Positions 1 through 9,940 of a stretch of 64,000 bases of DNA are shown here, in pieces. Position 1 is the stretch's first letter, and every line of letters starts with the position of its first letter. The notes under the pieces are model-generated. The model made no database searches. It saw only the letters and a list, made by a program, of their open reading frames with translations, and was not told the DNA's origin. Position numbers and translations under genes: made by a program. The DNA comes from Atrina japonica (taxonomy: Eukaryota > Mollusca > Bivalvia > Pterioida > Pinnidae): contig BROG01000480.1 in NCBI GenBank assembly GCA_030159075.1, forward strand, positions 186,001 through 250,000, read 5' to 3'.

Positions 1-8
1 GCAGTTTG

Positions 9-75
9 TTTAGGAGATGACGATTTGATCTGTTTTTAGGAGATAATGGTTTGATCTGTTTTAGGAGTGACATGT
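9..75. repeat. Short tandem repeat, about 26 bp x 2.5
   Basis: TTTAGGAGA recurs at about 9, 35 and 59, with the following bases ending in TTTGATCTG in the first two units. It lies inside the Polinton remnant. Confidence 0.5.
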
Positions 76-199
76 TTTTGCATTAAGGTTGATATTTGTT
101 CCTGGGTTTGTAATTTTCTGGTGCAATTAATATTTCGTTTTTTTTATTATAATTAACTATATTTTTATCCTAATTTTTAGCTCCATATTGCTTGCTAGC

Positions 200-880
200 A
201 TATAAAAAGCCCCGGATGAATGACAAAGTCGAGTTTGGAATTTTTGCATATCTTAGACCAATTTTCGTAACGCGAAATATCGGCGGGTAAATCTAGAAAA
301 TTCTGGTCTATTAATTGCATCTTCAACATTAACTAAAAACTGTTTTTGCGCATCTAATGAAGTAAGCACCACCGTCCCACAAATTGAGGGATCTAGTTTG
401 ACCTTGAGCACCTAAAATTGCCCAAGCAAAAACAAAAAAAAAAAAAAAACGATATGGATGCGTCTAATCTAGCTAAACCCGGAAGTGTGAATCCCTTCTG
501 AGCGATTCATGATGAACGTGGACCATTTTTGTATTATACTTTCCAAAAATAGTTCCCTTGATTTTCCAATCTGTAATTAAACAGACACACCAAATTCACG
601 ACAAATTCTTTCATATGCTGAAAAGATCTACAGTGTTTGTGTAATGGTTTTGAAATCAATTTCCTTTAAAATCCCTTCTGATTTGATAGTAAATGTGAAA
701 TTGAAAGAATGATTTAGATAATTTGTCTTTACCCATTTCTAAAGTCACACCACAATCCAGTTAGTAGCACACCACACTGCAAAATTTAACCTGGTTCTTC
801 TGCCAGAATCCTTCTATTGGACTGTTGATAACCAACTGCTTCAACATGGCCATAATATTTAGGAGTACAAAGCGTGAAAC
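200..880 (-). pseudogene. Conserved Polinton structural-module protein, broken
   Basis: Read right to left on the minus strand, several coding stretches follow each other in different frames. They contain SPIEGFWQKNQVKFC, FFQFHIYYQIRR, SAYERICREFGVS, GTVVLTSLDAQKQF and DLPADISRYENW. I recognise the order and motifs as a large protein commonly found in animal Polintons next to the capsid genes; its exact role is not known to me. At least four frame changes or stops separate the blocks, so no full product is possible. The assignment to this family comes from memory of such elements, not from a search, and needs a profile comparison. The low-complexity stretch at 425-450 interrupts it. Confidence 0.5.
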
Positions 881-939
881 TTTTTAGTCGTATTAACGTA
901 AATGTCGAAAGACGACAAATCCAAATCCCTCCGGTATTC

Positions 940-1960
940 GTAAAACATTCATCTTTTATTTAAAAAATAAAATAGTTATAAAAATAACATGTTTCATCTC
1001 GTTACAGAAATAGGAAAACCCGTAAAACTATCTCGATATATAGATAACACGAAAAGATGAATGGTGTGTAGGGTCAAGTCCCTTCGTTTTCTGGAACGGT
1101 CTGCACAACATAAAGAAAGAGACGTTGAAATAAAAATTTACAGACGTAGCGAAAAACCGAAAGTCCAAGTCGTGCACACGCAGGGTCATATACATTTACC
1201 GACATACGACGAATTCTCGCAAGGAAGATACTTCCAGAAGGTGTTCTCTGGACAAGACCACCATGAGATTAAGAATTGATTGTAGTGATATGAGGGTGGA
1301 AATTTCACCGGAACTTCGCAAGGGGTATCGGTCGTGCAGAATGTGCTTCTTGGTCGGGTCCATCTACACGAGCAATAGCATCAACCTGCAACCGGTGGAA
1401 ACTTATCAATATTCATTTAAACGTACTTGCCGAAGGAATACTTTTAAAGACGAAGTTCTAACGATGTAGCGCCTTTCTCTATCGTGTCCAACGTCAAAAA
1501 AATTCTGAATTGTACAAAAAAAGAAATCGAACGACCCATGAAGATGGCAGCAATCACATCGATAAATCATGATATCCCGTTCACGTTCTCTTAGAGTTTA
1601 AGAAAATCTGATATTAATAAAATGTCTATGTCGGGATTCTATTACGAAGATTTGGAAAAAGAAGAGAAGAATTGGCGGCGGAACTCTTAGAAAACATCAA
1701 AGAGGAAGTCAGCGAATAACTAAAATCGTTTCGCAATCATGAAATATGTTCCAATTTGATATAAATAAAAACGGAAAAATCAAGCCTTCTTTGGGAATCG
1801 ATGTTATTCGACGGACACATATTTCGTATTGGATTTTTGGGGAGAATGAGCGTGACTCTAATCGTGAATGACGTAGAACACAAGACCTATCAAACAAAAA
1901 AACTGGAAAAATAGTCACGCTAAAATAAAATCCTCCGCTACCCGTGAAATCTGGAGATAT
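940..1960 (+). pseudogene. Unidentified Polinton coding debris
   Basis: Short open stretches occur in changing frames: 1061-1279, 1263-1469, a frame starting MSMSGFYYEDLEKEEKNW at 1621, and one containing IKPSLGIDVIRRTHISYW near 1772-1825. Base composition and position between two recognised Polinton genes suggest one or two broken structural genes. I cannot name them. An AT-rich leader with ATAAAATAGTTATAAAAATAAC precedes it at about 965-990. Confidence 0.4.
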
Positions 1961-2026
1961 TTTAAAATTTGGTGTAAATAAGGGATCGAAAGCCGGAACG
2001 ATAAAAGGGAAGTCGTGGTATTAAAC

Positions 2027-2057
2027 TTATAAATAATTTTGTTTTATTTAAAAAAAG
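2027..2057 (+). promoter_or_regulatory. AT-rich leader/promoter shared by two Polinton genes
   Basis: TTATAAATAATTTT followed by a T-rich and then A-rich run leads directly into AAAGATGAGT at the start codon. Almost the same leader occurs at 4872-4904 before another gene of the element. Conservation of a non-coding stretch ahead of two unrelated genes suggests a common transcription signal. Confidence 0.5.
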
Positions 2058-2630
2058 ATGAGTAAAAAAGAAATATATCCTTCCCTAAAATGAGGATTCT
2101 CAACAATATCGCTTAAAAAGAGAATTAGCGAAATAGAACAGACGTTTCGTAGAGAAATAGAAACACGTAAAAGTATTAGAAAAAAATATAAAAAGAATCA
2201 TGAAACACTGCCGAAGGTGTTGATGGAACTTTTAATTACTGGAAGATAGTCGTTGGTGGGGGTAGGATTTTTAGTTCCCATAGCAGGATTACCTCTTCAT
2301 TATGGCATTAATTGTAGGTTCCGTGGGTTTAAGCATGAAAGGAATAAGAAAATTATTATTTAAAAAACTCTGAAAAACACTCTAGAATAGTTAAATTAGC
2401 GGAAAAGTAAACTCAATTCTATTTCAGATTCTAGTAAGTCGTGCATTAGAAGATGAAAAATATTTCAGAAGAAGAAATGGCCATAGTATCACACGAATTT
2501 AACTAAATTATCGAGACATGAAAGAAAAAAAATATTCTAAAGAAAATTTAAAAAAAATGTTCATCGGAAGAAGTGGAGAATTTACGCAAACAACTACAAG
2601 ACCTCGTAACCAAATCAACATCTCGCTAAA
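2058..2630 (+). pseudogene. Conserved small Polinton protein with hydrophobic middle, broken
   Basis: Starts MSKKEIYPSLK and meets a stop at codon 12. It continues as a charged helix (KKRISEIEQTFRREIETRKS), then after a frame change a hydrophobic segment with GVGFLVPIAGLPL and VGSVGLSMKG, then KLNSISD, VSRALEDEK and SEEEMAIVSHEF in shifting frames, and a charged tail. The hydrophobic segment followed by an SKLNSISD-type helix is a pattern I recognise from small proteins of animal Polintons. The function is unknown; a membrane or virion-associated role is a guess. At least four frameshifts or stops are present. Confidence 0.55.
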
Positions 2631-2703
2631 AATAGAATATTGCTGATTTTTTAAACAGTCATTGTTTAAAAAATCTTAGAAAACAATATTTTATTTATTC
2701 TAC

Positions 2704-3717
2704 CTACAATGTATATGTATAAGATAACTCCCAATCAACATCAGGATTATAATCACCCCTACGCCAAATATAACCATAACACTCCATCCTTTTTTTATAT
2801 AAAAACCAATATTTTTTATTAGACCAATTAACTTTAGGATTCCAAGCCTCTGATTCTGATTTACAAGATTCTCTATATATTTTACGATTATAATCAATCC
2901 ATTTATCAAAATTTCTATTAAAACAATAAGGATCCTCTTGAGGATTATTAAAAAATAATCTTTTTTTCCAACTAACTCCATTATCCCATTCTTCGTTTTT
3001 ATTTAATTTACGATTATAATAAAGCCAACCACATTTATTACCCCACTCCGTTGTTACATCCCACTCCTCTTTCACATCAGCTTCTTTATTATAAATACAC
3101 CAATAATAATGCTTAGCATAATCTTTCCGCATCTGATATTCTTCTTTTCTATAATATCGAATCCAGTAAACTACATTCCTCCAATCAAAACGTGAATAAA
3201 CACTCCAATGATAATACTTAGGATAACCAATAGATTTTTTATCTCTCATTTCTTCAAGATAATAATAAAATAACTTACTAAAATTATAAATAGGTAAATA
3301 ACTAAAGTAATTCATAGCCAAACGATAATACGCATGATTTATGGTAATCCACTGCTTATCTATACCAGTAAAAACATCGTCTTTCATATCTCTGGATTCG
3401 TAATCATTATCGTCATGAGTAGTACCATAAGGATAGTACGAATAGTCATCCTGATTAGTAATATATTCTTCATCGTCCCGTTTATTACCATAAGAATCGA
3501 ATCGTTCTTCATCATCCGGATGAGGATATTCAATATATTTTCTTTCATCTATAAATGGATAATCAGTTTTTAAATTATGATAATAAAATTCATAATGATC
3601 GGTTAAATACGTATAATAAATTTTTTCATATTCTTTAGGTATAATAATCTTTTTATTAGAACAAATCTTATTATTTCTATATATTTTACGAACACAAATA
3701 TTTTGTAAACTCAACAT
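2704..3717 (-). CDS. Intact 337-aa Trp/Tyr-rich repeat protein of unknown function
   Basis: The longest open frame in the window, uninterrupted although nearly every neighbour is broken. I do not recognise a family. Residues 1-35 are basic (SLQNICVRKIYRNNK); 65-110 are acidic and Asp/Tyr-rich. The C-terminal half holds about five degenerate repeats of 30-35 residues built as YW..Y.RK, a charged spacer, then W....W; examples are KHYYWCIYNKEADVKEEW, GWLYYNRKLNKNEEW and KYWFLYKKRMECYGYIW. No signal peptide or obvious transmembrane segment. The start at 3717 is supported by the second copy of this N-terminus at 3876, which has the same upstream bases TAGAAAGAAAT. It lies antisense to the flanking + strand genes. 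A virion or host-interaction role is possible but unsupported. Confidence 0.7.
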   Translation of the reverse strand: MLSLQNICVRKIYRNNKICSNKKIIIPKEYEKIYYTYLTDHYEFYYHNLKTDYPFIDERKYIEYPHPDDEERFDSYGNKRDDEEYITNQDDYSYYPYGTTHDDNDYESRDMKDDVFTGIDKQWITINHAYYRLAMNYFSYLPIYNFSKLFYYYLEEMRDKKSIGYPKYYHWSVYSRFDWRNVVYWIRYYRKEEYQMRKDYAKHYYWCIYNKEADVKEEWDVTTEWGNKCGWLYYNRKLNKNEEWDNGVSWKKRLFFNNPQEDPYCFNRNFDKWIDYNRKIYRESCKSESEAWNPKVNWSNKKYWFLYKKRMECYGYIWRRGDYNPDVDWELSYTYTL

Positions 3718-3765
3718 TATTTCTTTCTACCGAAAATTTTTAAAATAATTCATATTTTTTGTTTT

Positions 3766-3876
3766 TTATTTATAAATTTTATCATATCCTTTAGATATGA
3801 CAATCTTTTCCTTAGTATAATCGGCATTATTCTCATATATTTTACGGACGCAAAGATTTTGTAAACTCGACGTCAT
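3766..3876 (-). CDS. 36-residue tandem copy of the N-terminus of the 337-aa protein
   Basis: Begins MTSSLQNLCVRKIYENN and ends KGYDKIYK followed by a stop. It matches the first 36 residues of the neighbouring 337-aa protein at about half the positions, including SLQN.CVRKIY and the K.Y.KIY ending, where the larger protein continues. The upstream bases TAGAAAGAAAT are also shared. This is a tandem gene duplication whose second copy was cut short; it may be a relic or a short product. It lies 49 bp upstream of the large gene on the same strand. Confidence 0.6.
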   Translation of the reverse strand: MTSSLQNLCVRKIYENNADYTKEKIVISKGYDKIYK

Positions 3877-3927
3877 TTCTTTCTATATAAAAAAAGTTTT
3901 TTAAATACCTTTGTAAAGTAATAAAAA

Positions 3928-4050
3928 ATGAAACGTTTCACCGAAATAATTATTTTCGTTTTAATTGGGATTCATAATTTTTATGGATTTTTACTCGTAT
4001 TATTCGCAAGTTTATATATTTTGAGATTGGAACGTTATAAACAGAACTGA
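3928..4050 (+). CDS. 40-residue single-pass membrane peptide
   Basis: Intact small frame starting MKRFTEIIIFVLIG and ending LRLERYKQN. A basic N-terminus, a hydrophobic stretch of about 28 residues (positions 7-34) and a basic C-terminus suggest one membrane helix. It starts 51 bp from the divergent start at 3876, so the two may share a promoter, and ends 38 bp before the next + strand gene. No family is recognised. It could be chance, but an open hydrophobic frame with a sensible start inside a gene-dense viral module favours a real gene. Confidence 0.45.
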   Translation: MKRFTEIIIFVLIGIHNFYGFLLVLFASLYILRLERYKQN

Positions 4051-4088
4051 AAGAGTTATAAGAAAACTTTTACGATCTTTATAAAAAC

Positions 4089-4430
4089 ATGAACGAAGAA
4101 GAAATATTAATGAAAAATATGCCCGTCACCGACATATCTACTAAAGAGAGATTATCTGCCATAATAGGTGCTGGAAGATCTGTCCATTTTTTGGGAAAAG
4201 AAATCTCTACTTCCGATTTTGAAAAGATGAAAGAAAAAGAAGTAGAAAATTTAAATCGTTTATTAAATTCTAGACTCGGCATGCGTATGACTAAATCTAT
4301 AGGAAATTCTCTCATCTATCTATATTCTCAAGGACTTAAACAATTTTTTGATCTCAAAGATGAACCTAAATTTATAGAGGAATTAAACGAGGATCCTTTC
4401 ATAGATAATGCTATAGTGGAGCTTATTTAG
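4089..4430 (+). CDS. 113-aa conserved Polinton-type small protein
   Basis: Open frame starting MNEEEILMKNMPVTD. It is highly charged, with a helical middle (DFEKMKEKEVENLNRLLNSR) and a C-terminal half containing KSIGNSLIYLYSQGLKQF and a following acidic stretch. The layout resembles small proteins of unknown role in animal Polintons; this is recognition from pattern, not a search. The frame ends with TAG at 4428. Coding-like sequence may continue in another frame after 4430, so the protein could be shorter than the ancestral form. It sits in the capsid-side module between the 40-residue membrane peptide and the 4507 gene. Confidence 0.55.
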   Translation: MNEEEILMKNMPVTDISTKERLSAIIGAGRSVHFLGKEISTSDFEKMKEKEVENLNRLLNSRLGMRMTKSIGNSLIYLYSQGLKQFFDLKDEPKFIEELNEDPFIDNAIVELI

Positions 4431-4506
4431 CTCCGTTAAGTATATAGCCACTATTTCTAGTCCGCCACATTAGGATTTAAAAAATCTGACTCTATAGAAA
4501 AACAAG

Positions 4507-4695
4507 ATGAATCCAGTGGAATTAATAATGGAGAAAACAAACCAGAACCCGAAACGACAGGAAGCGGGGAAGAAGGGTGCTCAACGACCCCGGTGGAATA
4601 GCCAAAATAGCAATGATATAGCAATGCTAAAGAGCCAGAATAGCAATGCTAATAGCCAGAATAGCAATGCTAATAGCAATTATAGCAATGTTTAA
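4507..4695 (+). CDS. 62-aa basic protein with Asn/Ser repeat tail, probably truncated
   Basis: MNPVELIMEKTNQNPKRQEA leads into a basic GKKGAQRPR segment, a feature I recognise in a small gene of animal Polintons. From residue 31 the sequence has been overtaken by expansion of a 21-bp unit (AATAGCCAGAATAGCAATGC), giving repeated SQNSNAN. The natural C-terminus appears replaced by this repeat, which runs to about 4745. Function unknown; the basic N-terminal part could bind nucleic acid. Confidence 0.45.
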   Translation: MNPVELIMEKTNQNPKRQEAGKKGAQRPRWNSQNSNDIAMLKSQNSNANSQNSNANSNYSNV

Positions 4696-4745
4696 TAGCC
4701 AGAATAGCAATGCTAAATAGCAATTAAGCAATGATAAAAGCAATG
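4597..4745. repeat. Expanded AATAGCCAGAATAGCAATGC-type microsatellite
   Basis: Imperfect copies of a 12-21 bp unit made of AGCCAGAATAGCAATGCTAAT run across the end of the 4507 gene and beyond its stop. Confidence 0.7.
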
Positions 4746-4871
4746 ATGGAAATGGATAGCAGGCGGGGATTCACAATTCTTGGGATTGCTGATATATATG
4801 AAAAAAACAGAAACACCACCACCAAAAACCCAAAGTTATTTCACCACCAAAACCCAATCCGCCACGAAATG

Positions 4872-4904
4872 TTATAAATAATTTTTATTTCTTATTAAAA
4901 AAAG
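4872..4904 (+). promoter_or_regulatory. Second copy of the AT-rich Polinton leader
   Basis: TTATAAATAATTTTTATT, then an A-run into AAAGATGAGTGAAAAAGAA. It matches the leader and first codons at 2027-2070. Confidence 0.5.
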
Positions 4905-5107
4905 ATGAGTGAAAAAGAATTAGTCAATACTGTCTATCATGCCTTAATAACAGGAATTGCGATAGGGATATGCCCAAATTAGACTCCAAAAATGGAATTC
5001 GATCCTAAAGATTTTGAATGTTTTTAGTAGAATTTGCTTTAGCTAATTACATCCAAGGACATGCTAGTTACAAGAGGAATCATTCCCGCGGATATCATGA
5101 AATAAAA
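4905..5107 (+). pseudogene. Conserved small Polinton protein, broken
   Basis: Starts MSEKELVNTVYHALITGIAI, stops, then continues in other frames with KMEFDPKDFE and FALANYIQGHASYK, ending near IIPADIMK. A hydrophobic start followed by an acidic DPKD block and an ALA.YI.G stretch fits a small Polinton protein that usually precedes the integrase-proximal gene. At least two frameshifts are present. Role unknown. Confidence 0.5.
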
Positions 5108-5115
5108 TAAATGCA

Positions 5116-5174
5116 GGCAAAAAAAAAAAAAAAAAAAACAAAAAAAAACAACAAAAAAAAAAAAAAAAAAACAA

Positions 5175-5223
<49 letters not shown>

Positions 5224-5225
5224 AA
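5116..5225. repeat. Poly(A)-rich tract
   Basis: About 110 bp of nearly pure A with scattered C, between two Polinton genes. Length is likely unstable. Confidence 0.9.
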
Positions 5226-5237
5226 AAATATAGCGAG

Positions 5238-5690
5238 ATGATCGGAGGTGCATTATGTTAACGCTTTAGCATTTTCGGTTTCCACAATTTTTATTTTTCA
5301 GATCACGAAAGAACAAAAAAGACACGACGAGGCGATGGGAAAAATTAAACTAAAGCCAGAGGACTCGTGGTTCCCGAGAACGCATAAAAAAAGATTAGAT
5401 TTTTTTTAAACGAGAGGTTTGAAAAAAGAAGGACATGCACTATATACTATAAAGAAGTAGACAAAGCCATGTCTTTTATACTCACAAATTATGGGGAGAA
5501 GAAAAAATATCTAAGAGAACCTAAAATTAAGCGATTTTTATCAGCCTTCAGAAAAACAAAAAGATTTTTATTCGTGATCTTGGGAACTGGATTAGTATTC
5601 TACGGAGTTAAAAAAATACGTTCGCATTTTTCAGGAAAAAATTTTATAATAAAAATTATTGGAAAGGAAAAACTGCAATCGGTAAATTAG
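5238..5690 (+). pseudogene. Conserved Polinton minor structural-type protein, broken
   Basis: The start MIGGAL is followed by an early frame break, then a hydrophobic stretch and a charged helix around KEQKRHDEAMGKIK and PEDSWFPRTHKKRL. The open part 5469-5690 has basic residues and one hydrophobic segment (FLFVILGTGLVFYG). I recognise the glycine-rich hydrophobic start followed by an ERKRHD-like helix from Polinton genes thought to encode a minor virion component; that role is inference. Several frameshifts make it inactive. Confidence 0.5.
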
Positions 5691-6415
5691 CCAAAAGCGG
5701 CTAAAGTCAGCGAAAAGGAGGCGTTTGATTTCCTGGAAAAAACAAGACGTGTGGCAAATTTATTTACCTGCCCCCAAGAAAATCGTGAGACCTAAATTCG
5801 AACGCGTGGAAAAAAATGACATTCATCAAGCAGATCTATTGGTTTTTACCCCACACGATAAGGTGGAGGGAAAACGTATAAATACGCATTAACATTATGA
5901 CGTTGGTACTAGATACAAAGAAGCAGAACCTTTGAGAACTAAAAATAGTATAGCCGACGCTTTAGAAAAAATTTACAAAAGGCATTATCGTTTCCAAAAT
6001 TACTACAAGTCGATCCGGGTCGCGAATTTCATGGGTGCCGTCTCCAAACAATGATTAAACATGGGGTTATAAGAAGGGGAAGAGTCGACCTTCATCGCGA
6101 CCAAGCCATCGTTTGAACGATTTAAATAGAACGTTGGGTGAAAAAGTTGTTTAGCTATCAATCGATCAAGAGATGAAAACCAAAGACAGAAACAGAGAAT
6201 GGGTGAAACGGTTGTCGGAAGTCGTCAACGAGAGAAACAAAATCTCCCGGATATCTGATAAAACCTGTGCATCAACCCGTCCATTTCCCCTTTTTCTAAA
6301 GTAAGATATCTATATCAACCCGGTGAATTAGAAGGTGGCATTCCTATACTGGAGTGTCGACAAACACGAAAGTAGATAGACAATTTAGAATGCAACAGGT
6401 ATAGATGTTTATTAT
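5690..6415 (+). pseudogene. Polinton retroviral-type integrase (rve fold), broken
   Basis: This gene would join the element to host DNA. Motifs in order: a PKFERV segment, HQADLLVFTPHDKV at about 5821-5865 with the first catalytic Asp, RYKEAEPLRTKNS near 5910-5955, LLQVDPGREF at 6000-6029 with the second Asp, then HRDQAIV near 6093-6114 ahead of the third acidic position, and KVRYLYQPGELEGG near 6300-6340 close to the C-terminus. The spacing matches Polinton integrases. Stops and frame changes occur throughout, including right at the third acidic residue, so it cannot be active. It ends tail to tail with the polymerase gene at about 6416. Confidence 0.85.
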
Positions 6416-9400
6416 CTAAAAGAACCCCGCACCGCAAAAGAATTTCGTCAGAACATTACCGTATAATGTATTGTAATTATTCACGATAATTCTTTTATCG
6501 TAACATAACGTAAAATCTTTTTCTTGGTATTTATTTTCTAGTTGTTTGATTTTTGTGTTTCCTTCTAACGAATGGCGTTTTCTTTGACTATTGTAATACG
6601 TTTTTTCTTTTCTTTTACGATGTCTGATCATAGTATCTTGGTTTATGTAAAGAGAATTTCGTTAATTAAGAGAAAACCCTTTGACTTTACAAACGGTTTT
6701 ATTTTCATGGGTCCTGTAACCGTAAGACTTTGGGCCCGTTGCAACCCATTCTTCTATATAATCTCCCTCTAATTCATCGGTTTCGCCTAGACCGTCCCTC
6801 CGGTTTTTACTTTATACCGTCTCTAGTTACCAAGCACTGTCAGTATCATATCCTAAAACTCTATCGCCTAACACGTCTAAAAAACATCGTATAACATTAA
6901 CCTTGCCCAGACTTGTGGTGTAACAAGCTATGAAAATATTAATATTTTCACATTTGTCTACGAACTGATCTTTTAAATCGTAAGTCATTTGAACCAAATC
7001 ATCATTTTATGAACTGTATTAAGGTTTATCTATTTTATCGTTCAATAATATTTTGTGTAAAAATCTTCCGGTTTCTATCACGTATCGTTCCTTTTCATAT
7101 TAACTCTCTGACCAAATTTACCCCAAAGAGAATTAAGGCATAACTTAGATATAGCTCTCATACCGGCATTAAATATCTATTTTTACCTAGTTCTATACCT
7201 AATCTTTCTTTAACTATTCTTTTTATAATGTTCTTCAGATTCGTAGATTTGTATCTGGACCACAACGTTTATTTTAGAGCTTTCCATCTTGATCTTCATA
7301 AATTTCTTGACGTATTTTTTAAAAAGATCCGTCGTACGTTTAAAATCCCAAACTTCGTAAATTTTATCTATCTTATACCCTTTATCTAAAGCCTTAAATA
7401 ATTCCGGAGTACACCATGTACCCATAAAAGATCGTTCCTCATCATTATGTGTGCATTCCTTAATTTTTAGTTCAGCACATTTTTTGACAGAGGAAATAAA
7501 AGTTTTTTAGCGTTTCCGCATTTAATTTTTACGGGTTAAAAATCAGGGTGTGGTATAAATTTCTAGGAGGAAATACTTTACATTTGACGAACCCTAACCA
7601 ACCTAGATCGACGCTTTCGGGATTAAAAATATCTTAATAGGGATGACCTATTGGATATTCTTTATAGAACTGAACCGTCGGATATAAACTAACAAAATCT
7701 ACGTATCTTCCTTTTTTTCTTTTCCTTTGAAAATTATATATTAATTTTTGTTACGTTTGTTCTAACCCACCGAAAAAGGCATTCGGGGATTTAACGGAGT
7801 TACAATATCTTTAATTTTTATATCTTTTATGTCGCATTCCCAAACCTCTATTAAATTAAAACCGGCATGCTTTATCTTCCTGTTTTTCTCGGAGGTTCGT
7901 TTTCTAAGCGTTTCCATATCTATTTGATTCTTATTATTTATGGTGTCTCGCGAGTAAACACTTTTCACACCCTCGTGCCAAAAACACCCTTGAAATTCGT
8001 AGACCGTCTTTCGTGGCTTCGCAATACCCGTCGACTTTACCGATGTCGGGTAAATTAACTTCACCACCGTTCAAAGCGTGTCGAATAGAGACGGAATCTT
8101 TATCTGCCACGTGATCCAACCAAGAAACGGATTTCGCGCTGTACATTTCGTGACCGTTCGATATCTTTAATAGAACTGCTATCGTATTTTTCGGGCATGT
8201 AATTGCTTCTATAAATAGCATACATACCGAGGCTATAGTTATTATACTGCAACGGATCTATGTTTTCCAACTCGATAAAGTCTTTCCTGAATTTCAACAT
8301 GGACCGTCGTAATATATCGACGTCGGAAATACAGTACTCCTTCAATTCTTTCTGGAAATCAAATACGTCAATTTTTACGACTATCGTTACCATTTTAAAA
8401 ATTCTTTTTCTCTTTTTAACGCTCATATAATCGTAACCATAGTGTTTTTTTACTCCGGTAACGATCCCACGTAATTTTGAATTACACGGTTTATTAAAGA
8501 AATGTGGAAAATAACCCTTCTTTAATTCGTCTAATCCAAAAAGTTCTTGGAAACTCGGACAGAGCAGATTGAACAAAATTTATAGAGTCAATAAACCTTA
8601 ATTTTTTTAATTTCATATACATTATTTTTGTACCATTATAAGATACAAATCGGGGGTATAATTTATGCTCCACGTAATATTTAAGTAAAAATTGTGAATC
8701 GTATGCTTTTGCATTATGAGCTATGAACGTACATTTTTCTTTATCTAAAATAAACTTACAAAAATGTCTATGTTAGAAAATTCATAATTGATGCCCTTTA
8801 AAGTCTTGACACACGATTAAAATTCGGTATGTGTACACCGGTGTCCTTGCATGGCTTCTATGTCATAAAAATAATAATTTTCGGTTTGTGTTTTACAACT
8901 ATAACATTTTTTCCAAATAATGTTAGTAGAATCACAATTATACCGTGTTTTACATTTTCCACTTTACATTGTTTATTTAAAACATGAAACACACTCGTGT
9001 TTAGTCATGTCACAATAAAGGTTACAATTAAAACAGTTTGAAAAATAACCGCAATATATGGTCATTAAAATTGTTTGTAATCGTCCGGTCCAGTTCGCAG
9101 TTTAAACATTTATGAACAGTGGAACAAACTGTATCTGGTTTTTCCTTCTTCATTCCTCTAACACGTTTATGTTCGTCAAAACATTTTTCGCCTTTAACAT
9201 TTTTCTATTGCAATCGTTACACACTATTTCTGTGCCTATTTGAAAGCAAGTACTGCTAAAACACGATAAACACTTTTTGGAACATTTAATGACAATCTCG
9301 TTTATCGTACGATTTTTTACAAAACGTGACAATAATAATTTTTACTTAAAAAAACCTCCGTCATAGTTCGTAATCACGTCGAAGTGATTTTTATTTTTGT

Positions 9401-9786
9401 AAAGATAAATAGCGTCGTCACTTCCTTCGGCCGTATAGACTATCTTATTAAACTGTTCACCGTCCCTACTATGTTGATCTGCACACCTAGTGATCGGCAA
9501 ACGTTTTTTACGTCTTTCTAAGGTACAGCCGTGCTCACGGATGGGCACGTTCGCTTCGTCGTGAAGTTTTTTAGCTTCTATTGTTTGTAATCTTCTAGAA
9601 GCATTAAAACCATTTTTTAATCTGGGAATGACCATTTATCTTTATGTTTGTTGGCACCGCCGTCACATATGGCTCTTGCCAGGCCACATGGTAATCATCG
9701 TTTTTAATCGTAATGATACTTCTTTTCGAGGACGAAGTCTTATTTGTTACCGGTTTTTTGGGTCTCCCTTCACCACCTCTTGGCAT
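6416..9786 (-). pseudogene. Protein-primed family B DNA polymerase of a Polinton, broken
   Basis: Would copy the element's DNA by protein priming. Reading right to left: a basic N-terminal region (9786-9342), a cysteine-rich region (9332-8950), the exonuclease Exo I with YYFYDIEAM at about 8856, Exo II AHNAKAYDSQF near 8712, Exo III YCISDVDILRR near 8330, the insertion motif VYEFQGCFWHEG near 7990, polymerase motif A DFVSLYP at 7679-7699, motif B KLCLNSLWGKFGQR near 7104-7148, motif C GYDTDS at 6836-6853, and a C-terminal YDKR segment near 6500. All catalytic motifs are still readable, but they sit in different frames separated by many indels and stops. Length of about 1100 codons fits the family. 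Confidence 0.9.
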
Positions 9787-9940
9787 TTTTTAAGAGAATG
9801 AACTGTTATTTCTACCTCATTTAAAGGAACCTCTTGATATTCTATAAATTTGGACAATATGCTTCGAATAAATCATTCTGATAAATCATTTGAAATAGTA
9901 AGAAATTTTATACTAAACGGGGTTGCTAAATTTTGGGTGA

